Shown: positions 1 to 8,364, numbered from the stretch's first letter. The stretch is DNA of 13,636 nucleotides from Oscillospiraceae bacterium (GCA_017481325.1 JAFUPG010000041.1:1-13636); one strand, 5' to 3'. The notes: a model not told the origin generated them from the sequence alone. A program made the numbers and translations.

Positions 1-104
1 GGGGGTCTTGGGGGAGGGCGAATTTGGGCTGTCGGGGGTAGTGCCGAAATGTAGAAGTGTTACCACAGCACAATCTGAGCGCCTCCCCCAAGTCGCCTTC
101 TTTG

Positions 105-234
105 GTTCCTTTCTTGGCGAAGCAAGAAAGGAACGCCCCGCGCAGCGGAGCAAAGTGGTAAGTTTGTACCGTAGTAACGATGAATGGTATTGTTTAACGG
201 TAGTGCCACGGGCGATTGATAATCGCCCCTACGG
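105..234 (+). repeat. Dispersed repeat module A, left copy (hairpin to CCTACGG)
   Basis: By hand alignment this about 130-bp unit matches the reverse complement of 13510-13636 at roughly 90 percent, with about a dozen mismatches and one single-base indel. It begins with a perfect 12-bp hairpin (GTTCCTTTCTTG, loop gcgaag, CAAGAAAGGAAC; 105-134). It ends with a second palindrome, GGGCGATT-gat-AATCGCCC (210-228), followed by CCTACGG. The first 33 and last 22 bases are identical between copies while the middle diverges, so both hairpin ends look conserved. It resembles REP- or MITE-like non-coding repeats; no transposase lies in the window. Confidence 0.85.
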
Positions 235-260
235 CTTCTAATGATGGTGCAGCGAGTCTC

Positions 261-281
261 GGCGCGCCCAGTGGTCGCGCC
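261..281. repeat. Second GC-rich palindrome, left end
   Basis: GGCGCG-c-CC-agt-GG-t-CGCGCC is an imperfect stem with one C/T mismatch, followed by CTACAG. It has the same layout as the palindromes at 210-228, 13432-13453 and 13516-13534 (a GC-rich stem followed by C-C-TAC-A/G-G), but a different stem sequence. Confidence 0.6.
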
Positions 282-305
282 CTACAGAGGCGCTCGATCG
301 TGCGT

Positions 306-335
306 CAAACAGTTCGATAAACATCTATTTGACTC
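306..335 (+). repeat. Repeat module B, left copy (CGATAAACATCTATTTGAC)
   Basis: The 30-base module matches the reverse complement of 13382-13410 almost base for base (AACATCTATTT here, AACATCAATTT there). A second, more diverged right-end copy lies at 13465-13492. There is no coding potential. Confidence 0.75.
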
Positions 336-440
336 AATTCCTATGGTTGGAGCCTATACTTCATTTTTAGTCCTTAGTTGTTAGCTGTTAGATGACAGTA
401 GCGAAGTGTTGCGCTTCATTATCGCTTATAGGAGTATATT

Positions 441-485
441 CCATAAAATAAGATCTCCCTTGCTGATTTCGGCGAGGGAGATCTT
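441..485 (-). terminator. Intrinsic terminator of tnaA
   Basis: The plus-strand arms AAGATCTCCCT (450-460) and AGGGAGATCTT (475-485) form a perfect 11-bp stem, and the loop-proximal bases can add G-U and G-C pairs. Read on the minus strand, the stem is followed by a T-rich run (ATTTTAT). It starts only 6 bp after the tnaA stop codon, so it ends the tnaA transcript. Confidence 0.85.
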
Positions 486-491
486 GTGTGT

Positions 492-2138
492 TTACTTCTC
501 TTCGTTGGGATAGGGCTCCAGGAAGGCGTGGAAGTGGCGCATGGGCAGGGTGCGACCCTTGACAATGCGCATATTGGGGATGCTGTCCCGATCCTCGTAC
601 AGCGCTTTTACGGCAGCGATGACGTAGTCCATATGCTCCTGGGTCAGCTGGCTGCGGTTCACGGCGAAGCGCACCACATTGCACAGCTCCTCCTGCTGCT
701 CCGGGGTCTTCAGGTCGTATTCCATGGAATAGTCGCCCAGCTCGGAGGTGCGGATGCCGTAGCGACGGATCAGCTCAATGGAGAAGCCCTGACCGGCAAA
801 GGTCTCGTGACCACGCTTGCCGTCGAAGAACTCGGTCATGTTGATGTACACGCCGTGGCCACCGGCGGGCAGGATCACGCCCTTGACACCGGCCTTGTAG
901 AAGCCCTGTGCCAGATATTCACACTGCTCCACTCGAGCCTCCTGATAGTGGAAGTTGCACTCCTCATAGAGACCGGTTGCCAGCGCCATAATATCTCTGC
1001 CGGACATACCACCGTAGGAGTCGTTGCCAAAGCAGGAGATTTGCTTCACCTTCAGCAGCACGCCCACATCGGTTTTGACCGTGCCGTCCTCGTTGAAGTC
1101 GGAGAACTTCTTCCAGAAGCGACCCTTGTCACGGAAGGCCAGCATGCCGCCCATGTTTGCATGGCCGTTCTTCTTGGCGGACATGGTGAAGCCGTCGCAG
1201 TAGGAGAACATCTCGGTTGCGATCTCCGCAATGGACTTATCCTCGTAGCCGGGCTCGTTGACCTTGATGAAGTAGCAGTTTTCTGCCCAGCGAGCCACGT
1301 CGAACATAAAGGGAATGTCGTACTTCTCGGCGATCTTGGCGGTCTCACGGATGGACTTCATGGAAACAGCCTGGCCGCAGACGGTGTTGTTGGTAATGGT
1401 GGTGTAGATCAGGGGCACATTTTCGGGGCCCACGGTCTCGATCAGCTGTTCCAGCTTCTTTACGTCCATGTCGCCCTTGAAGGGGTTTCTCTCATACTTG
1501 CCGCCTTCGGGGACTTCGTAGAGCAGCTCCTTGTTGTAGAGGTTTCTGGGAATGGAACCCATCTGCTTGATGTTGCCCTCAGTGGTGTCGAAGTGGCCGT
1601 TGGAGGGAATGGTGAAGACCTTGCCGGGATGGCGCTGGTTCATGATCTTGCGCACCAGCTCAAAAAGCACGGACTCTGCCGCACGGCCCTGCTGCAGGAT
1701 GAAGGTATTGGGGCGCTCCAGCTGGGCGGAGCCGCCGTTAAAGAGACCGCCCTCGTACTCGCACAGATACAGCTCGTTCATCATCTTGTCGATGTCGGTG
1801 CAGTTGGTGCGGATCAGGTCGATGGACTTCTTCCAATTCTTCTCGCCGCCACGCTCAAAAATATCACGGAAGGCATCCAGCAGCACATAGTAGCCCTTGT
1901 TACGGGCATAGGACTCGTCGCCCAGGAACATGGTAGCCCACTGGACATCGGTCATGGCGGTGGTACCGGAGTCGGAGAGCATATCCACGGTGAGCATACC
2001 GGCGGGGAAGGCGAATTCATTGTAATGGGTGGCGGCCAGGGCACGCTCACGCTGCTCCACGGTCACCTCGGGGATGTTGCGGGTCACGTAAGTAAGGGAA
2101 CGGGGCGTTTTTACGTTCAGGGGAAATTCTTTAGCCAT
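492..2138 (-). CDS. tnaA: Tryptophanase, long form (PLP-dependent beta-eliminating lyase)
   Basis: A cytoplasmic PLP enzyme that splits L-tryptophan into indole, pyruvate and ammonia, used for amino-acid catabolism and indole signalling. Fold-type I motifs of the tryptophanase/tyrosine phenol-lyase family are visible: SDSGTTAM (55-62), QQGRAAE (149-155), FDVARWAEN (279-287) and TMSAKK with PLP lysine K323. Two positions that separate the two enzymes point to tryptophanase: H535 in MRHF (E. coli TnaA His463; Phe in tyrosine phenol-lyase) and L467 where tyrosine phenol-lyase has its substrate-binding Arg. At 548 residues it is well above the 456-471 typical of characterised members, mainly because of an insertion of about 46 residues around 95-144. 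I chose the ATG at 2138 because GGAGG lies 11 nt upstream; the in-frame ATG at 2216 has no ribosome binding site. It is a single-gene unit with its own promoter and terminator and no adjacent tnaB-type transporter. A related lyase activity remains possible. Confidence 0.92.
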   Translation of the reverse strand: MAKEFPLNVKTPRSLTYVTRNIPEVTVEQRERALAATHYNEFAFPAGMLTVDMLSDSGTTAMTDVQWATMFLGDESYARNKGYYVLLDAFRDIFERGGEKNWKKSIDLIRTNCTDIDKMMNELYLCEYEGGLFNGGSAQLERPNTFILQQGRAAESVLFELVRKIMNQRHPGKVFTIPSNGHFDTTEGNIKQMGSIPRNLYNKELLYEVPEGGKYERNPFKGDMDVKKLEQLIETVGPENVPLIYTTITNNTVCGQAVSMKSIRETAKIAEKYDIPFMFDVARWAENCYFIKVNEPGYEDKSIAEIATEMFSYCDGFTMSAKKNGHANMGGMLAFRDKGRFWKKFSDFNEDGTVKTDVGVLLKVKQISCFGNDSYGGMSGRDIMALATGLYEECNFHYQEARVEQCEYLAQGFYKAGVKGVILPAGGHGVYINMTEFFDGKRGHETFAGQGFSIELIRRYGIRTSELGDYSMEYDLKTPEQQEELCNVVRFAVNRSQLTQEHMDYVIAAVKALYEDRDSIPNMRIVKGRTLPMRHFHAFLEPYPNEEK

Positions 2139-2146
2139 AGTCTTTT

Positions 2147-2171
2147 GTACCTCCATTTGTTTTAGAGGTAC
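2147..2171 (-). promoter_or_regulatory. Hairpin covering the tnaA ribosome binding site
   Basis: On the minus strand, GTACCTC and GAGGTAC pair perfectly over 7 bp, with one further U-G pair, around a loop of about 9 nt. The 3' arm contains the GGAGG Shine-Dalgarno (2150-2154) of tnaA, so folding would hide it. Neither a tryptophan-rich leader peptide nor a known riboswitch is visible in the leader of about 85 nt. That this controls translation is inference. Confidence 0.5.
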
Positions 2172-2231
2172 CCCGGTCATCGAAGCAATTCGACTGGCGG
2201 ACAGTACCGCTCGCATATTCTGCTATTCTAT

Positions 2232-2260
2232 ATTTTACCGAAAGAACTCCCCTCTGTCAA
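2232..2260 (-). promoter_or_regulatory. Sigma-A promoter of tnaA
   Basis: TTGACA (2255-2260) is followed after exactly 17 bp by TAAAAT (2232-2237), the best promoter match in the window. The expected start is near 2225, which leaves a leader of about 85 nt. The -35 box overlaps the loop and 3' arm of the upstream terminator hairpin at 2247-2273. Confidence 0.75.
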
Positions 2261-2273
2261 TGACAGAGGGGAG
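2241..2273 (-). terminator. Terminator of the TRIC-amidase unit
   Basis: CTCCCCTCTGTC (2247-2258) and GACAGAGGGGAG (2262-2273) form a perfect 12-bp stem with a 3-nt loop. On the minus strand it is followed by TTCTTT, a short U tract. It lies 24 bp past the amidase stop codon. The same bases supply the -35 box of tnaA. Confidence 0.75.
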
Positions 2274-2297
2274 AAAATCGAAAAGAAAACAAATTAC

Positions 2298-4175
2298 CTA
2301 CTTTTTCGCAGCGGCTTTTGTCTTGCGGCGCAGCAGAAACCATGCAGCTACGGGAATGATCAAGAGCAGCGGCAGGAAATACCAAAAGTAGGTGTATCCC
2401 GGCTCATTTGGCTCCGGATCGCCGGGTGCTTCCTCTGTGGGGAAGACGAACTCGATCACCTGGGAATTGGCGGCGGTGGGTTCTGTGGTACGCTCTGCTT
2501 CTGTCTCCGGCGGCCGCTGGGCTGCGGCATAGTCGTCCATGGCCTGGGTCAATTGCCGCACAGCGCCCTCATAGACCTTTACCGTAACCAGGGAGCGGCT
2601 GTCATTTTCCTCCAAGGTCATGCAAAGGCCCTGCAGCACCTTCGCTGCTTCCTTTACAGAGGCAACGCCCTCTGCTTCTTCCATGGATTCCACTCGTTGC
2701 AGCAATTCCGCACCCAGCGCCTCCAGCGCTGCATCAGGGAGTGCCGGCGTAAAAGGCGGCTGTTGCCTTGCGTGTACCAGCTGTTCAAAGGCATAGGCGA
2801 TCTGAAGCACCTCGCTGTCTTTACCGTAGGCAGAGAAAACAGACAAGCCCAGAGGCAGCGGATAATCAAAGCCATTTTCGGGATCTGCCTCAGAAAAGCC
2901 CATGGGTACCATGACCTCCGGCAGACCGCCGATGGGGCCGAAGACGTTAATATAGCCCATAGGATTGTTGTTGGATTCGTCCCAGGCATAGTTTTGCAGC
3001 TCTGCCACGTCCAACTGGGAGAGGTAGATCACGGCATCAATATGATTTTCCTCCAGGATCTCCGCAACCTCGGCACGGATCTCGTCGCAGGCATTCCGGG
3101 CGCTGCGCACGCTCCATTGATAGATCTGTTCATCTGTCAGCACCTGGGAGAGATCTACCAGCTCCGCACCGCCGGAAAGCAGCGCATCCATTGCCTGTGC
3201 AACCAGACTCTGGATTTTTTCGTCCGGCTCACGATATGACGTGCCGAAGGAGGATGCGAGGTAGGCGATCCGCTTGCCCTCCAAGCCCTCGGCGGTCAGC
3301 GCCTCACAGTAACCGTCAAGGGGGATCAAGCTGTCTGCATTGGCGGATTCCCGATCGTTGGGGTCGCTGCCTGCCAGAATGTCCAGCAGAAGCGCTGTGT
3401 CCTCCACATTGCGGCACATGGGGCCGATAATATCTTGCCCTTCGTTGAGACAGTAAAGACCATGCTGGCTCACCAGACCGAAGCTGGGACGCAAGCCGAC
3501 AATATTGGCAAAACTGGCCGGCCGACGAATGGAGGAGGAGGTATCCGTTCCCAGACCCACAGCGGCGAAATTGCAGGTGATGGCCACGGCAGTGCCGCCG
3601 GAGGAACCGGCAGGTGTGCGCTTCAGATCGTAGGCATTGTGTACCGTACCGCCCAGGGTAGAAGAGGACTCCGCTCCGGACACGGCATATTCGGACATAT
3701 TGGTCTTTCCTAAGATAATAGCGCCCTCGTTTTTCAGCAGCGTAATGACCTGTGCATCGGCATCTGCAATCTCATGGCGGCGATTCACATCGCCGCAGGT
3801 GGTAGCCATGCCGGCCACGTCGATGTTGTCCTTTACCAGCACGGGAATACCGTGGAGCCTGCCCAGAATACGGCCGGAGGCCAGAGCCTCATCAACTTTC
3901 CTGGCATCTTCAAGGGCCTGGGGGTTCAGGCTGATGATGCTGTTGAGCCCCAGGGCTTTGTCGTAGGTCTCAATGCGGTCTATGTACATTTGCACCAGCT
4001 TTTCGGCGGTCAGTCTGCCACCCAGTATGGCATCGGTCAGCTCCGCAACGGTGGCATCCATCAGGTCCTCTGTGGTAAACAGGGCATCCAGTTCCGAAGT
4101 GGCGGAGAAGGCATTTCCGTGAGCCGTAAAACTGAGCAGGAGGGCGAAAATCAAGAGAAAACTGAGCTTGCGCAT
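2298..4175 (-). CDS. Secreted, membrane-anchored amidase (amidase signature family)
   Basis: An amidase-signature hydrolase, which would cut a carboxamide or peptide-like C-N bond, predicted to act outside the cell. The 625-residue protein starts with a signal peptide (MRKLSFLLIFALLLSF, cleavage near 20-24), then the amidase fold (about 35-480), a charged helical extension (about 485-590), and a C-terminal membrane helix (about 594-614) with a lysine/arginine-rich cytoplasmic tail. The Ser-cisSer-Lys triad is K115 (VLVKDN), S191 (PAGSSGG) and S215 (GTDTSSSIRRPA). The usual Gly-Gly before the nucleophilic serine is Ser-Ser here. I took the ATG at 4175 because GGAG lies 8 nt upstream; the ATG at 4181 is only 2 nt from it, and the frame also opens at 4208. 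It lies 33 bp after the channel gene and is probably cotranscribed with it. The substrate cannot be told from sequence. It is not GatA, since no gatB or gatC neighbours exist and it is exported. Confidence 0.9.
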   Translation of the reverse strand: MRKLSFLLIFALLLSFTAHGNAFSATSELDALFTTEDLMDATVAELTDAILGGRLTAEKLVQMYIDRIETYDKALGLNSIISLNPQALEDARKVDEALASGRILGRLHGIPVLVKDNIDVAGMATTCGDVNRRHEIADADAQVITLLKNEGAIILGKTNMSEYAVSGAESSSTLGGTVHNAYDLKRTPAGSSGGTAVAITCNFAAVGLGTDTSSSIRRPASFANIVGLRPSFGLVSQHGLYCLNEGQDIIGPMCRNVEDTALLLDILAGSDPNDRESANADSLIPLDGYCEALTAEGLEGKRIAYLASSFGTSYREPDEKIQSLVAQAMDALLSGGAELVDLSQVLTDEQIYQWSVRSARNACDEIRAEVAEILEENHIDAVIYLSQLDVAELQNYAWDESNNNPMGYINVFGPIGGLPEVMVPMGFSEADPENGFDYPLPLGLSVFSAYGKDSEVLQIAYAFEQLVHARQQPPFTPALPDAALEALGAELLQRVESMEEAEGVASVKEAAKVLQGLCMTLEENDSRSLVTVKVYEGAVRQLTQAMDDYAAAQRPPETEAERTTEPTAANSQVIEFVFPTEEAPGDPEPNEPGYTYFWYFLPLLLIIPVAAWFLLRRKTKAAAKK

Positions 4176-4208
4176 GGGCATTGCTCCTTTCTTTGGAATC
4201 TGACACAA

Positions 4209-4841
4209 TTATACACGATTGACCCGTGGCAGATTCCAGCGAAAATGGGCGGAAAGGAGACGAATAATCAAAATAATTGCCACACCCAGTAGCATTACGG
4301 CATATTCCGGCAGCAGCTTCCACAAAAAGGCGCAGACAATAGCACCGATCATGGAGGCGCAGGCATAGATATGCTTGACGAAAATATAGGGGGTATGACC
4401 GGCCAGTACATCACGGATCACACCGCCGCCCACGCCGGTGATCACACCCACGAAGGTCAAAAGGAAGCGGCTGCGGTCGGGGGAGAGATCCATGGCGATC
4501 CAGATGCCCATGACGGTAAAGATGCCCAGACCGAGAGAGTCCATAAAGAGCATGGCCAGATCAAAGATTTTCTGGTTTCGCATCAGAGGACGGCGCAGCT
4601 GGGGGATAAAGAGCAACAGGGAAGTGGCGATTGCCACAAAGGCGCAGAGTGGATCACGGAAGGCGAAGGGCGGCGTAGCGCCCAGGATCAGATCCCGGAT
4701 AATACCGCCGCCAATAGCGGTGACCACGCCCAGGACGATGATGCCCAGCAGATCCATGTGTTTTTTCATGGCGGTCAGGGCGCCGGAGGCCGCAAAGGCA
4801 ACGGTACCGATCAATTCCAGCACAGTAACAAAAATGTCCAT
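4209..4841 (-). CDS. TRIC/YicG (UPF0126) family membrane channel protein
   Basis: A 210-residue polytopic inner-membrane protein with about seven hydrophobic segments and two internal repeats. Each repeat carries the family glycine motif ending in Arg-Asp: GGGIIRD (44-50) and GGGVIRD (137-143). Prokaryotic relatives of TRIC form homotrimeric potassium channels; older annotation calls the family a glycine transporter, so the substrate is not settled. The start at 4841 is supported by AAGGAG 8 nt upstream. It heads a two-gene unit with the secreted amidase and lies 75 bp beyond murA, from which a strong terminator separates it. I see only weak promoter-like sequence in that 75-bp gap, so it may depend partly on read-through from murA. 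Confidence 0.9.
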   Translation of the reverse strand: MDIFVTVLELIGTVAFAASGALTAMKKHMDLLGIIVLGVVTAIGGGIIRDLILGATPPFAFRDPLCAFVAIATSLLLFIPQLRRPLMRNQKIFDLAMLFMDSLGLGIFTVMGIWIAMDLSPDRSRFLLTFVGVITGVGGGVIRDVLAGHTPYIFVKHIYACASMIGAIVCAFLWKLLPEYAVMLLGVAIILIIRLLSAHFRWNLPRVNRV

Positions 4842-4866
4842 AATCTCAGCTCCTTGTGATTCATAT

Positions 4867-4904
4867 GAACAAACAAGGGGCTGTCTCTGAAAGACAGCCC
4901 CTTG
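4867..4904 (-). terminator. Intrinsic terminator of murA
   Basis: CAAGGGGCTGTCT (4874-4886) and AGACAGCCCCTTG (4892-4904) form a perfect 13-bp stem with a 5-nt loop, followed on the minus strand by TTTGTT. It starts 12 bp past the murA stop codon and lies 26 bp upstream of the TRIC-family start site, so it may attenuate that gene if transcription reads through. Confidence 0.85.
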
Positions 4905-4916
4905 TGGGTTGCTTGT

Positions 4917-6209
4917 TTAGCCCGCAGCAGGGGCAGCGGCCTGATTGGGCTTCTCGATGCGCTTGATGCTTGCGCCCAAGCCTTCCAGTTTACACACCAG
5001 ATTCTCGTAGCCACGCTCGATATACTGGATATCTTCCACAATGGTTTCGCCCTGGGCTGCCAGACCGGCGATCACCATGGCAGCGCCTGCTCTCAGGTCG
5101 CAGGCGTGGACGGTGCAGCCTTCCAGCTTCTCCACACCGTCGATGACGGCCATTTTGGTCTCGACCTGAATGGAAGCACCCATGCGGTTGAGCTCGGCGC
5201 AGTAGCGGAAACGGGTATCGTAAATATTCTCGGTAACCACGCTGACACCGCTGGCCAGGGCCATGCAGACTGCGATCTGGGGCTGCATATCCGTGGGGAA
5301 GCCGGGGTAGGGCATGGTCTTCACATTGGCACGGCGCAGACGGGTGCTGCGCTGTACACGGATGGTGTCGTCATATTCCGTGACCTTTGCGCCCATCTCA
5401 CGAAGCTTGGCGCTGATGCAGTCCATGTGCTTGGGGATCACGTTCTGGATCAGCACATCGCCGCCGGCAGCGGCTGCGGCAGCCATGTAGGTACCGGCTT
5501 CGATCTGGTCGGGAATGATGGAGTAGAAGCCGCCGTGAAGGCTCTTGACGCCACGGATCTTGATGACGTCAGTACCTGCGCCGGAGACCTTGGCGCCCAT
5601 GGTGTTCAGGAAGTTGGCCAGGTCGACGATATGGGGCTCCTTGGCGGCATTTTCAATGATGGTGGTGCCATTAGAGAGCACGGCGCCAATCATGATATTC
5701 ATGGTAGCGCCTACGGATACCACGTCCAGGTTCACTCTGCCGCCGTAAAGACCGGCCTCGGGAGCGGTGGCAATGACATAACCGCTCTGCTCATAGACCT
5801 CAGCGCCCAGAGCAACAAAGCCCTTGATATGCTGGTCAATGGGACGGGGGCCGAAGTTACAGCCGCCGGGCAGCGCCACCTTGGCATGGCCGAAACGCCC
5901 CAGCTGTGCGCCAATCAGATAGTAAGAGGCACGGATTCGACGCACCAGAGCATCAGAGGCGACAGCATCATGGACATGGGTACAATTGATCTCCAAGGTG
6001 TTGGGGCTCAGACGGTGGATCTGTGCGCCCATATCTGCCAAAATCTCCAGAAGGAGGCGAACATCAGAGATGTCAGGAACGTTCTCAATACGGCAGGTGC
6101 CGTTGACCAGGAGCGCAGCAGGTAAAATCGCCACGGCAGCGTTCTTGGCGCCGCTGACGGTTACGGTTCCAAACAGGGGCTTGCCGCCCTGAATTTTGTA
6201 ATAAGCCAT
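4917..6209 (-). CDS. murA: UDP-N-acetylglucosamine 1-carboxyvinyltransferase MurA
   Basis: Catalyses the first committed cytoplasmic step of peptidoglycan synthesis, transfer of enolpyruvate from PEP to UDP-GlcNAc. The 430-residue protein is close to the usual 418-430. The key residues are present: K22 and N23 (SGAKNA), C117 in LPGGC (the general-acid cysteine alkylated by fosfomycin, so no Cys-to-Asp resistance change), D307 (FPTDMQPQ) and R373 (DLRAGAA). The start is MAYYK at 6209, with AGAGG 7-8 nt upstream; an in-frame ATG at 6230 has no such site. Firmicutes often carry two MurA paralogues, and I cannot say from the window whether this is the only copy. The C-terminal tail is rich in alanine and proline. 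It is preceded by about 190 bp with two promoter candidates and followed by a strong terminator, so it is probably mainly monocistronic. Confidence 0.97.
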   Translation of the reverse strand: MAYYKIQGGKPLFGTVTVSGAKNAAVAILPAALLVNGTCRIENVPDISDVRLLLEILADMGAQIHRLSPNTLEINCTHVHDAVASDALVRRIRASYYLIGAQLGRFGHAKVALPGGCNFGPRPIDQHIKGFVALGAEVYEQSGYVIATAPEAGLYGGRVNLDVVSVGATMNIMIGAVLSNGTTIIENAAKEPHIVDLANFLNTMGAKVSGAGTDVIKIRGVKSLHGGFYSIIPDQIEAGTYMAAAAAAGGDVLIQNVIPKHMDCISAKLREMGAKVTEYDDTIRVQRSTRLRRANVKTMPYPGFPTDMQPQIAVCMALASGVSVVTENIYDTRFRYCAELNRMGASIQVETKMAVIDGVEKLEGCTVHACDLRAGAAMVIAGLAAQGETIVEDIQYIERGYENLVCKLEGLGASIKRIEKPNQAAAPAAG

Positions 6210-6281
6210 ATATATTCCTCTCATATGCACAGTATATGCAGTATGGTAAAAGTTCTGTTAAGCCAAATTAAGGCATTTGTT

Positions 6282-6310
6282 ATCTTACCACAATTCTACC
6301 GGTTTGTAAA
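6282..6310 (-). promoter_or_regulatory. murA promoter, proximal candidate
   Basis: TTTACA (6305-6310), 17 bp, TAAGAT (6282-6287), with a TGG extension directly upstream of the -10 box. The predicted start is near 6275, about 65 nt before the ATG. Confidence 0.55.
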
Positions 6311-6316
6311 GAGGCA

Positions 6317-6345
6317 ATAACAAAACGGTAGCATAATAATGTCAA
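6317..6345 (-). promoter_or_regulatory. murA promoter, distal candidate
   Basis: A perfect TTGACA (6340-6345), 17 bp, then TGTTAT (6317-6322). It lies 35 bp upstream of the proximal candidate, in the gap after the methyltransferase gene. Confidence 0.5.
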
Positions 6346-6402
6346 GAGGAATCCAAAAGATGACTAAAATGCAAACATTTGTACGAAAATTGTCGAAGCT
6401 TG

Positions 6403-7728
6403 TCAGAGTCTGCGCAATCCCTTGGGATAGTGATTTTTCAGAATTCCGCCGGAGCCTTTGACCCAGCCCAGGCTGTAGCCGTCGCAGCAGATGAGCGTCC
6501 AGTCCTTCTGCTCTCCGAAAAGGGTCTGGCCGTGGAGATAGGCATTGATCTCCGGGCTGTCTGCAGGAAAGTCTGCCTTACTGGGGAAATCCTTCAGCCA
6601 CAGCGCCAGAGCATGACCGGGAACAAAGCGCCCCTTGCGCAGTTCTCCCAGTTCCAAACCGGCACGGAGTACTTTTAAGCCAGCCAAAGCAGGCAAACCC
6701 TCCGGCGCAAGGTAGACCGTTTCACCGAAGATCACGGGACAGCCGCTGGGTGCAATGTGATTGCTGTGCAGGAATTCCTTGACCTCTTTGGGCAGCATAG
6801 CCGCCTTCTGCAAGGGCAGTGCTGCTCCGCAGGAATCGCCGTCCCGGCGAAGCCTTGCGGCAAAATGCCCCTCACCTTTGAGTTTATGCGGCCAGAGACG
6901 GAAACAGTGCTCCAGATGAGGCGCCGGCTCGTCTGTCCACTCCGGCCGCCCACGGTCAAAATAAGGAAGAGAAATGCTTTCAACAGAGAAATCCGGATGG
7001 GCCTTCAAAAAACCGGAGATCACACCCTCGTTCTCCTCCGGGGAGAAGGTGCAGGTGGAGTAGACCAGCACACCGCCGTGGCGCAGCATTTGGGCGGCAG
7101 AGTGCAGGATCTCCTTTTGCCGTCCGGCGCACATGGTCACGGTTTCCACGCTCCAATCGCTGACGGCAGCATCCTCCTTGCGGAACATGCCCTCGCCGGA
7201 GCAGGGAGCATCTACTAAAATACGGTCAAAATAAGCAGGAAAACGCTCTGCCAGTTTTGCAGGATGCTCGTTCAGCACCAGGGCATTGGCGATGCCCATG
7301 CGCTCAATGTTGGAAGACAGAATTCTGGCACGCTTGGGATGGATCTCATTGCAAACCAGAAGCCCTTCCCCTTGGAGCATGGCGCCCAACTGGGTGCTTT
7401 TGCCGCCGGGGGCGGCGCAGAGATCCAGCACACGTTCTCCCGGCTCAGGGCTGAGCAGACGGGCAGGTGCCATGGCGCTGGGCTCCTGGAGATAGTAAAG
7501 CCCTGCATCATGATAGGGATGCAGCCCGGGACGGCTGCCCTCCTTCAGGTAAAAGCCGTTCTCCTCCCAGGGAATTGTGCCGGAGCAAAAGGGGAGGGAG
7601 AGAGGTGCAGCTTTCAGAGGGTTCAGGCGCAGACCGGTGTTACGTGGACGCTCATAGGAGGCAAGAAACTCCTCATATTCCTCGCCGAGAAGTCGCAGCA
7701 TTCGCTGAGAAAAACCTTCGGGTAGCAT
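6403..7728 (-). CDS. rsmF: RsmF/NOL1-NOP2-Sun family rRNA (cytosine-C5) methyltransferase
   Basis: A SAM-dependent RNA m5C methyltransferase, probably acting on 16S rRNA. The 441-residue protein has an N-terminal substrate-binding region (1-80), a Rossmann methyltransferase domain with SAM motif LDLCAAPGGKS (101-111), the release cysteine C176 in DAPCSGEG and the nucleophilic cysteine C226 in STCTFSPEENE, then a C-terminal RsmF-type RNA-binding region (about 300-441; VKGSGGILKNHYPKGLRR at the end). The start at 7728 has AAAGGAGGG at 5 nt spacing. The pcp stop codon TAA forms the first bases of this TAAAGGAGG site, with 12 bp between the genes, so the two are almost certainly one transcript and may be translationally coupled. 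No clear terminator follows, so read-through towards murA is possible. The RsmF name rests on domain layout; the exact modified base is unknown. Confidence 0.92.
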   Translation of the reverse strand: MLPEGFSQRMLRLLGEEYEEFLASYERPRNTGLRLNPLKAAPLSLPFCSGTIPWEENGFYLKEGSRPGLHPYHDAGLYYLQEPSAMAPARLLSPEPGERVLDLCAAPGGKSTQLGAMLQGEGLLVCNEIHPKRARILSSNIERMGIANALVLNEHPAKLAERFPAYFDRILVDAPCSGEGMFRKEDAAVSDWSVETVTMCAGRQKEILHSAAQMLRHGGVLVYSTCTFSPEENEGVISGFLKAHPDFSVESISLPYFDRGRPEWTDEPAPHLEHCFRLWPHKLKGEGHFAARLRRDGDSCGAALPLQKAAMLPKEVKEFLHSNHIAPSGCPVIFGETVYLAPEGLPALAGLKVLRAGLELGELRKGRFVPGHALALWLKDFPSKADFPADSPEINAYLHGQTLFGEQKDWTLICCDGYSLGWVKGSGGILKNHYPKGLRRL

Positions 7729-7740
7729 AATAACCCTCCT

Positions 7741-8328
7741 TTAAATACAGGAAATAGCCAACTCCAGCCCCCGGACAATGTCCTGAAGCGGCAGAGAAGG
7801 CTGCCCTTCCTTTGCCTGCTGAGGCAAGAACGGAACGTGGAAAAAACAGACCCTCACATCTGTAGCATCAAAATGATGCCGCAGGGTGTAGAATAGATCA
7901 TTACAAACAAAAGTACCGGCACTGTAGGAAACCCGGGCAGGCAGTCCGGCTTCCCGGATGGTCTCTGCCATTTTTCGAACGGGCAGAGTGGCGAAATAGC
8001 CGCAGGGCGCACCGGGAACCACAGCCTCGTCCCTGGGCTGTTGACCTTGATTATCGGGAATAGAGGCATGGCGCAGATTAATGGCCACCATCTCCGGAGT
8101 CAGAGCATCCCGTCCACTGGCCTGCCCTACGCAGAGGATGGCGGAAACGGCAAGGTGCTCGGCAGCATCTATGGCACGCTCCGCTGCTTTGGAAAATACG
8201 GTTGGCAGCTCCAACTTGTGAACTTCCCAGCTGCCGATCTGACCCGGAAGCAACTTTACCGCCTCCCAGGAGGGATTGACTGTTTCCCCACCAAAGGGAT
8301 CAAAGCCCGTCACCAAAATCCGCTTCAT
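7741..8328 (-). CDS. pcp: Pyrrolidone-carboxylate (pyroglutamyl) peptidase I
   Basis: A cytoplasmic cysteine peptidase of family C15 that removes N-terminal pyroglutamate from peptides. The 195 residues fit the family (about 200-215). The catalytic triad is visible: E79 in GRDALTPE, C142 in AGTFVCND, and H164 in FFHVPFLPQQ. The N-terminal ILVTGFDPFGG is the family hallmark. The start at 8328 (MKRILVTG) has GGGAGG 10 nt upstream; the in-frame ATG at 8355 adds nine residues foreign to the family and would lie upstream of the candidate transcription start. It is the first gene of a pair with the rRNA methyltransferase, divergent from the LCP gene. Confidence 0.95.
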   Translation of the reverse strand: MKRILVTGFDPFGGETVNPSWEAVKLLPGQIGSWEVHKLELPTVFSKAAERAIDAAEHLAVSAILCVGQASGRDALTPEMVAINLRHASIPDNQGQQPRDEAVVPGAPCGYFATLPVRKMAETIREAGLPARVSYSAGTFVCNDLFYTLRHHFDATDVRVCFFHVPFLPQQAKEGQPSLPLQDIVRGLELAISCI

Positions 8329-8358
8329 AGTCCTTACACCTCCCAAAACCTTCACACT

Positions 8359-8364
8359 ATTTTA
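8359..8364 (-). promoter_or_regulatory. Candidate extended -10 box of pcp
   Basis: TAAAAT preceded by TGG (extended -10 form) on the minus strand, about 30 bp before the pcp ATG. I see no good -35 box at 16-18 bp, so support is modest. Confidence 0.35.

Larger units (their letters stand above)
1..440. other. Gene-free repeat mosaic at the left end
   Basis: I see no credible gene here. The stretch is built of short repeat modules: an imperfect inverted repeat (arms about 7-20 and 80-92, CTTGGGGGAG against CTCCCCCAAG), a perfect hairpin at 105-134, two GC-rich palindromes (210-228 and 261-281), a module containing CGATAAACATCTATTTGAC (306-335), and a tail near 367-392 related to ttcttagttgtta. 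Most of these modules recur in inverted orientation at 13320-13636. An open frame at 8-241 crosses the modules but has no ribosome binding site and no recognisable protein content. The region lies downstream of the tnaA terminator, a typical place for dispersed intergenic repeats. Confidence 0.8.
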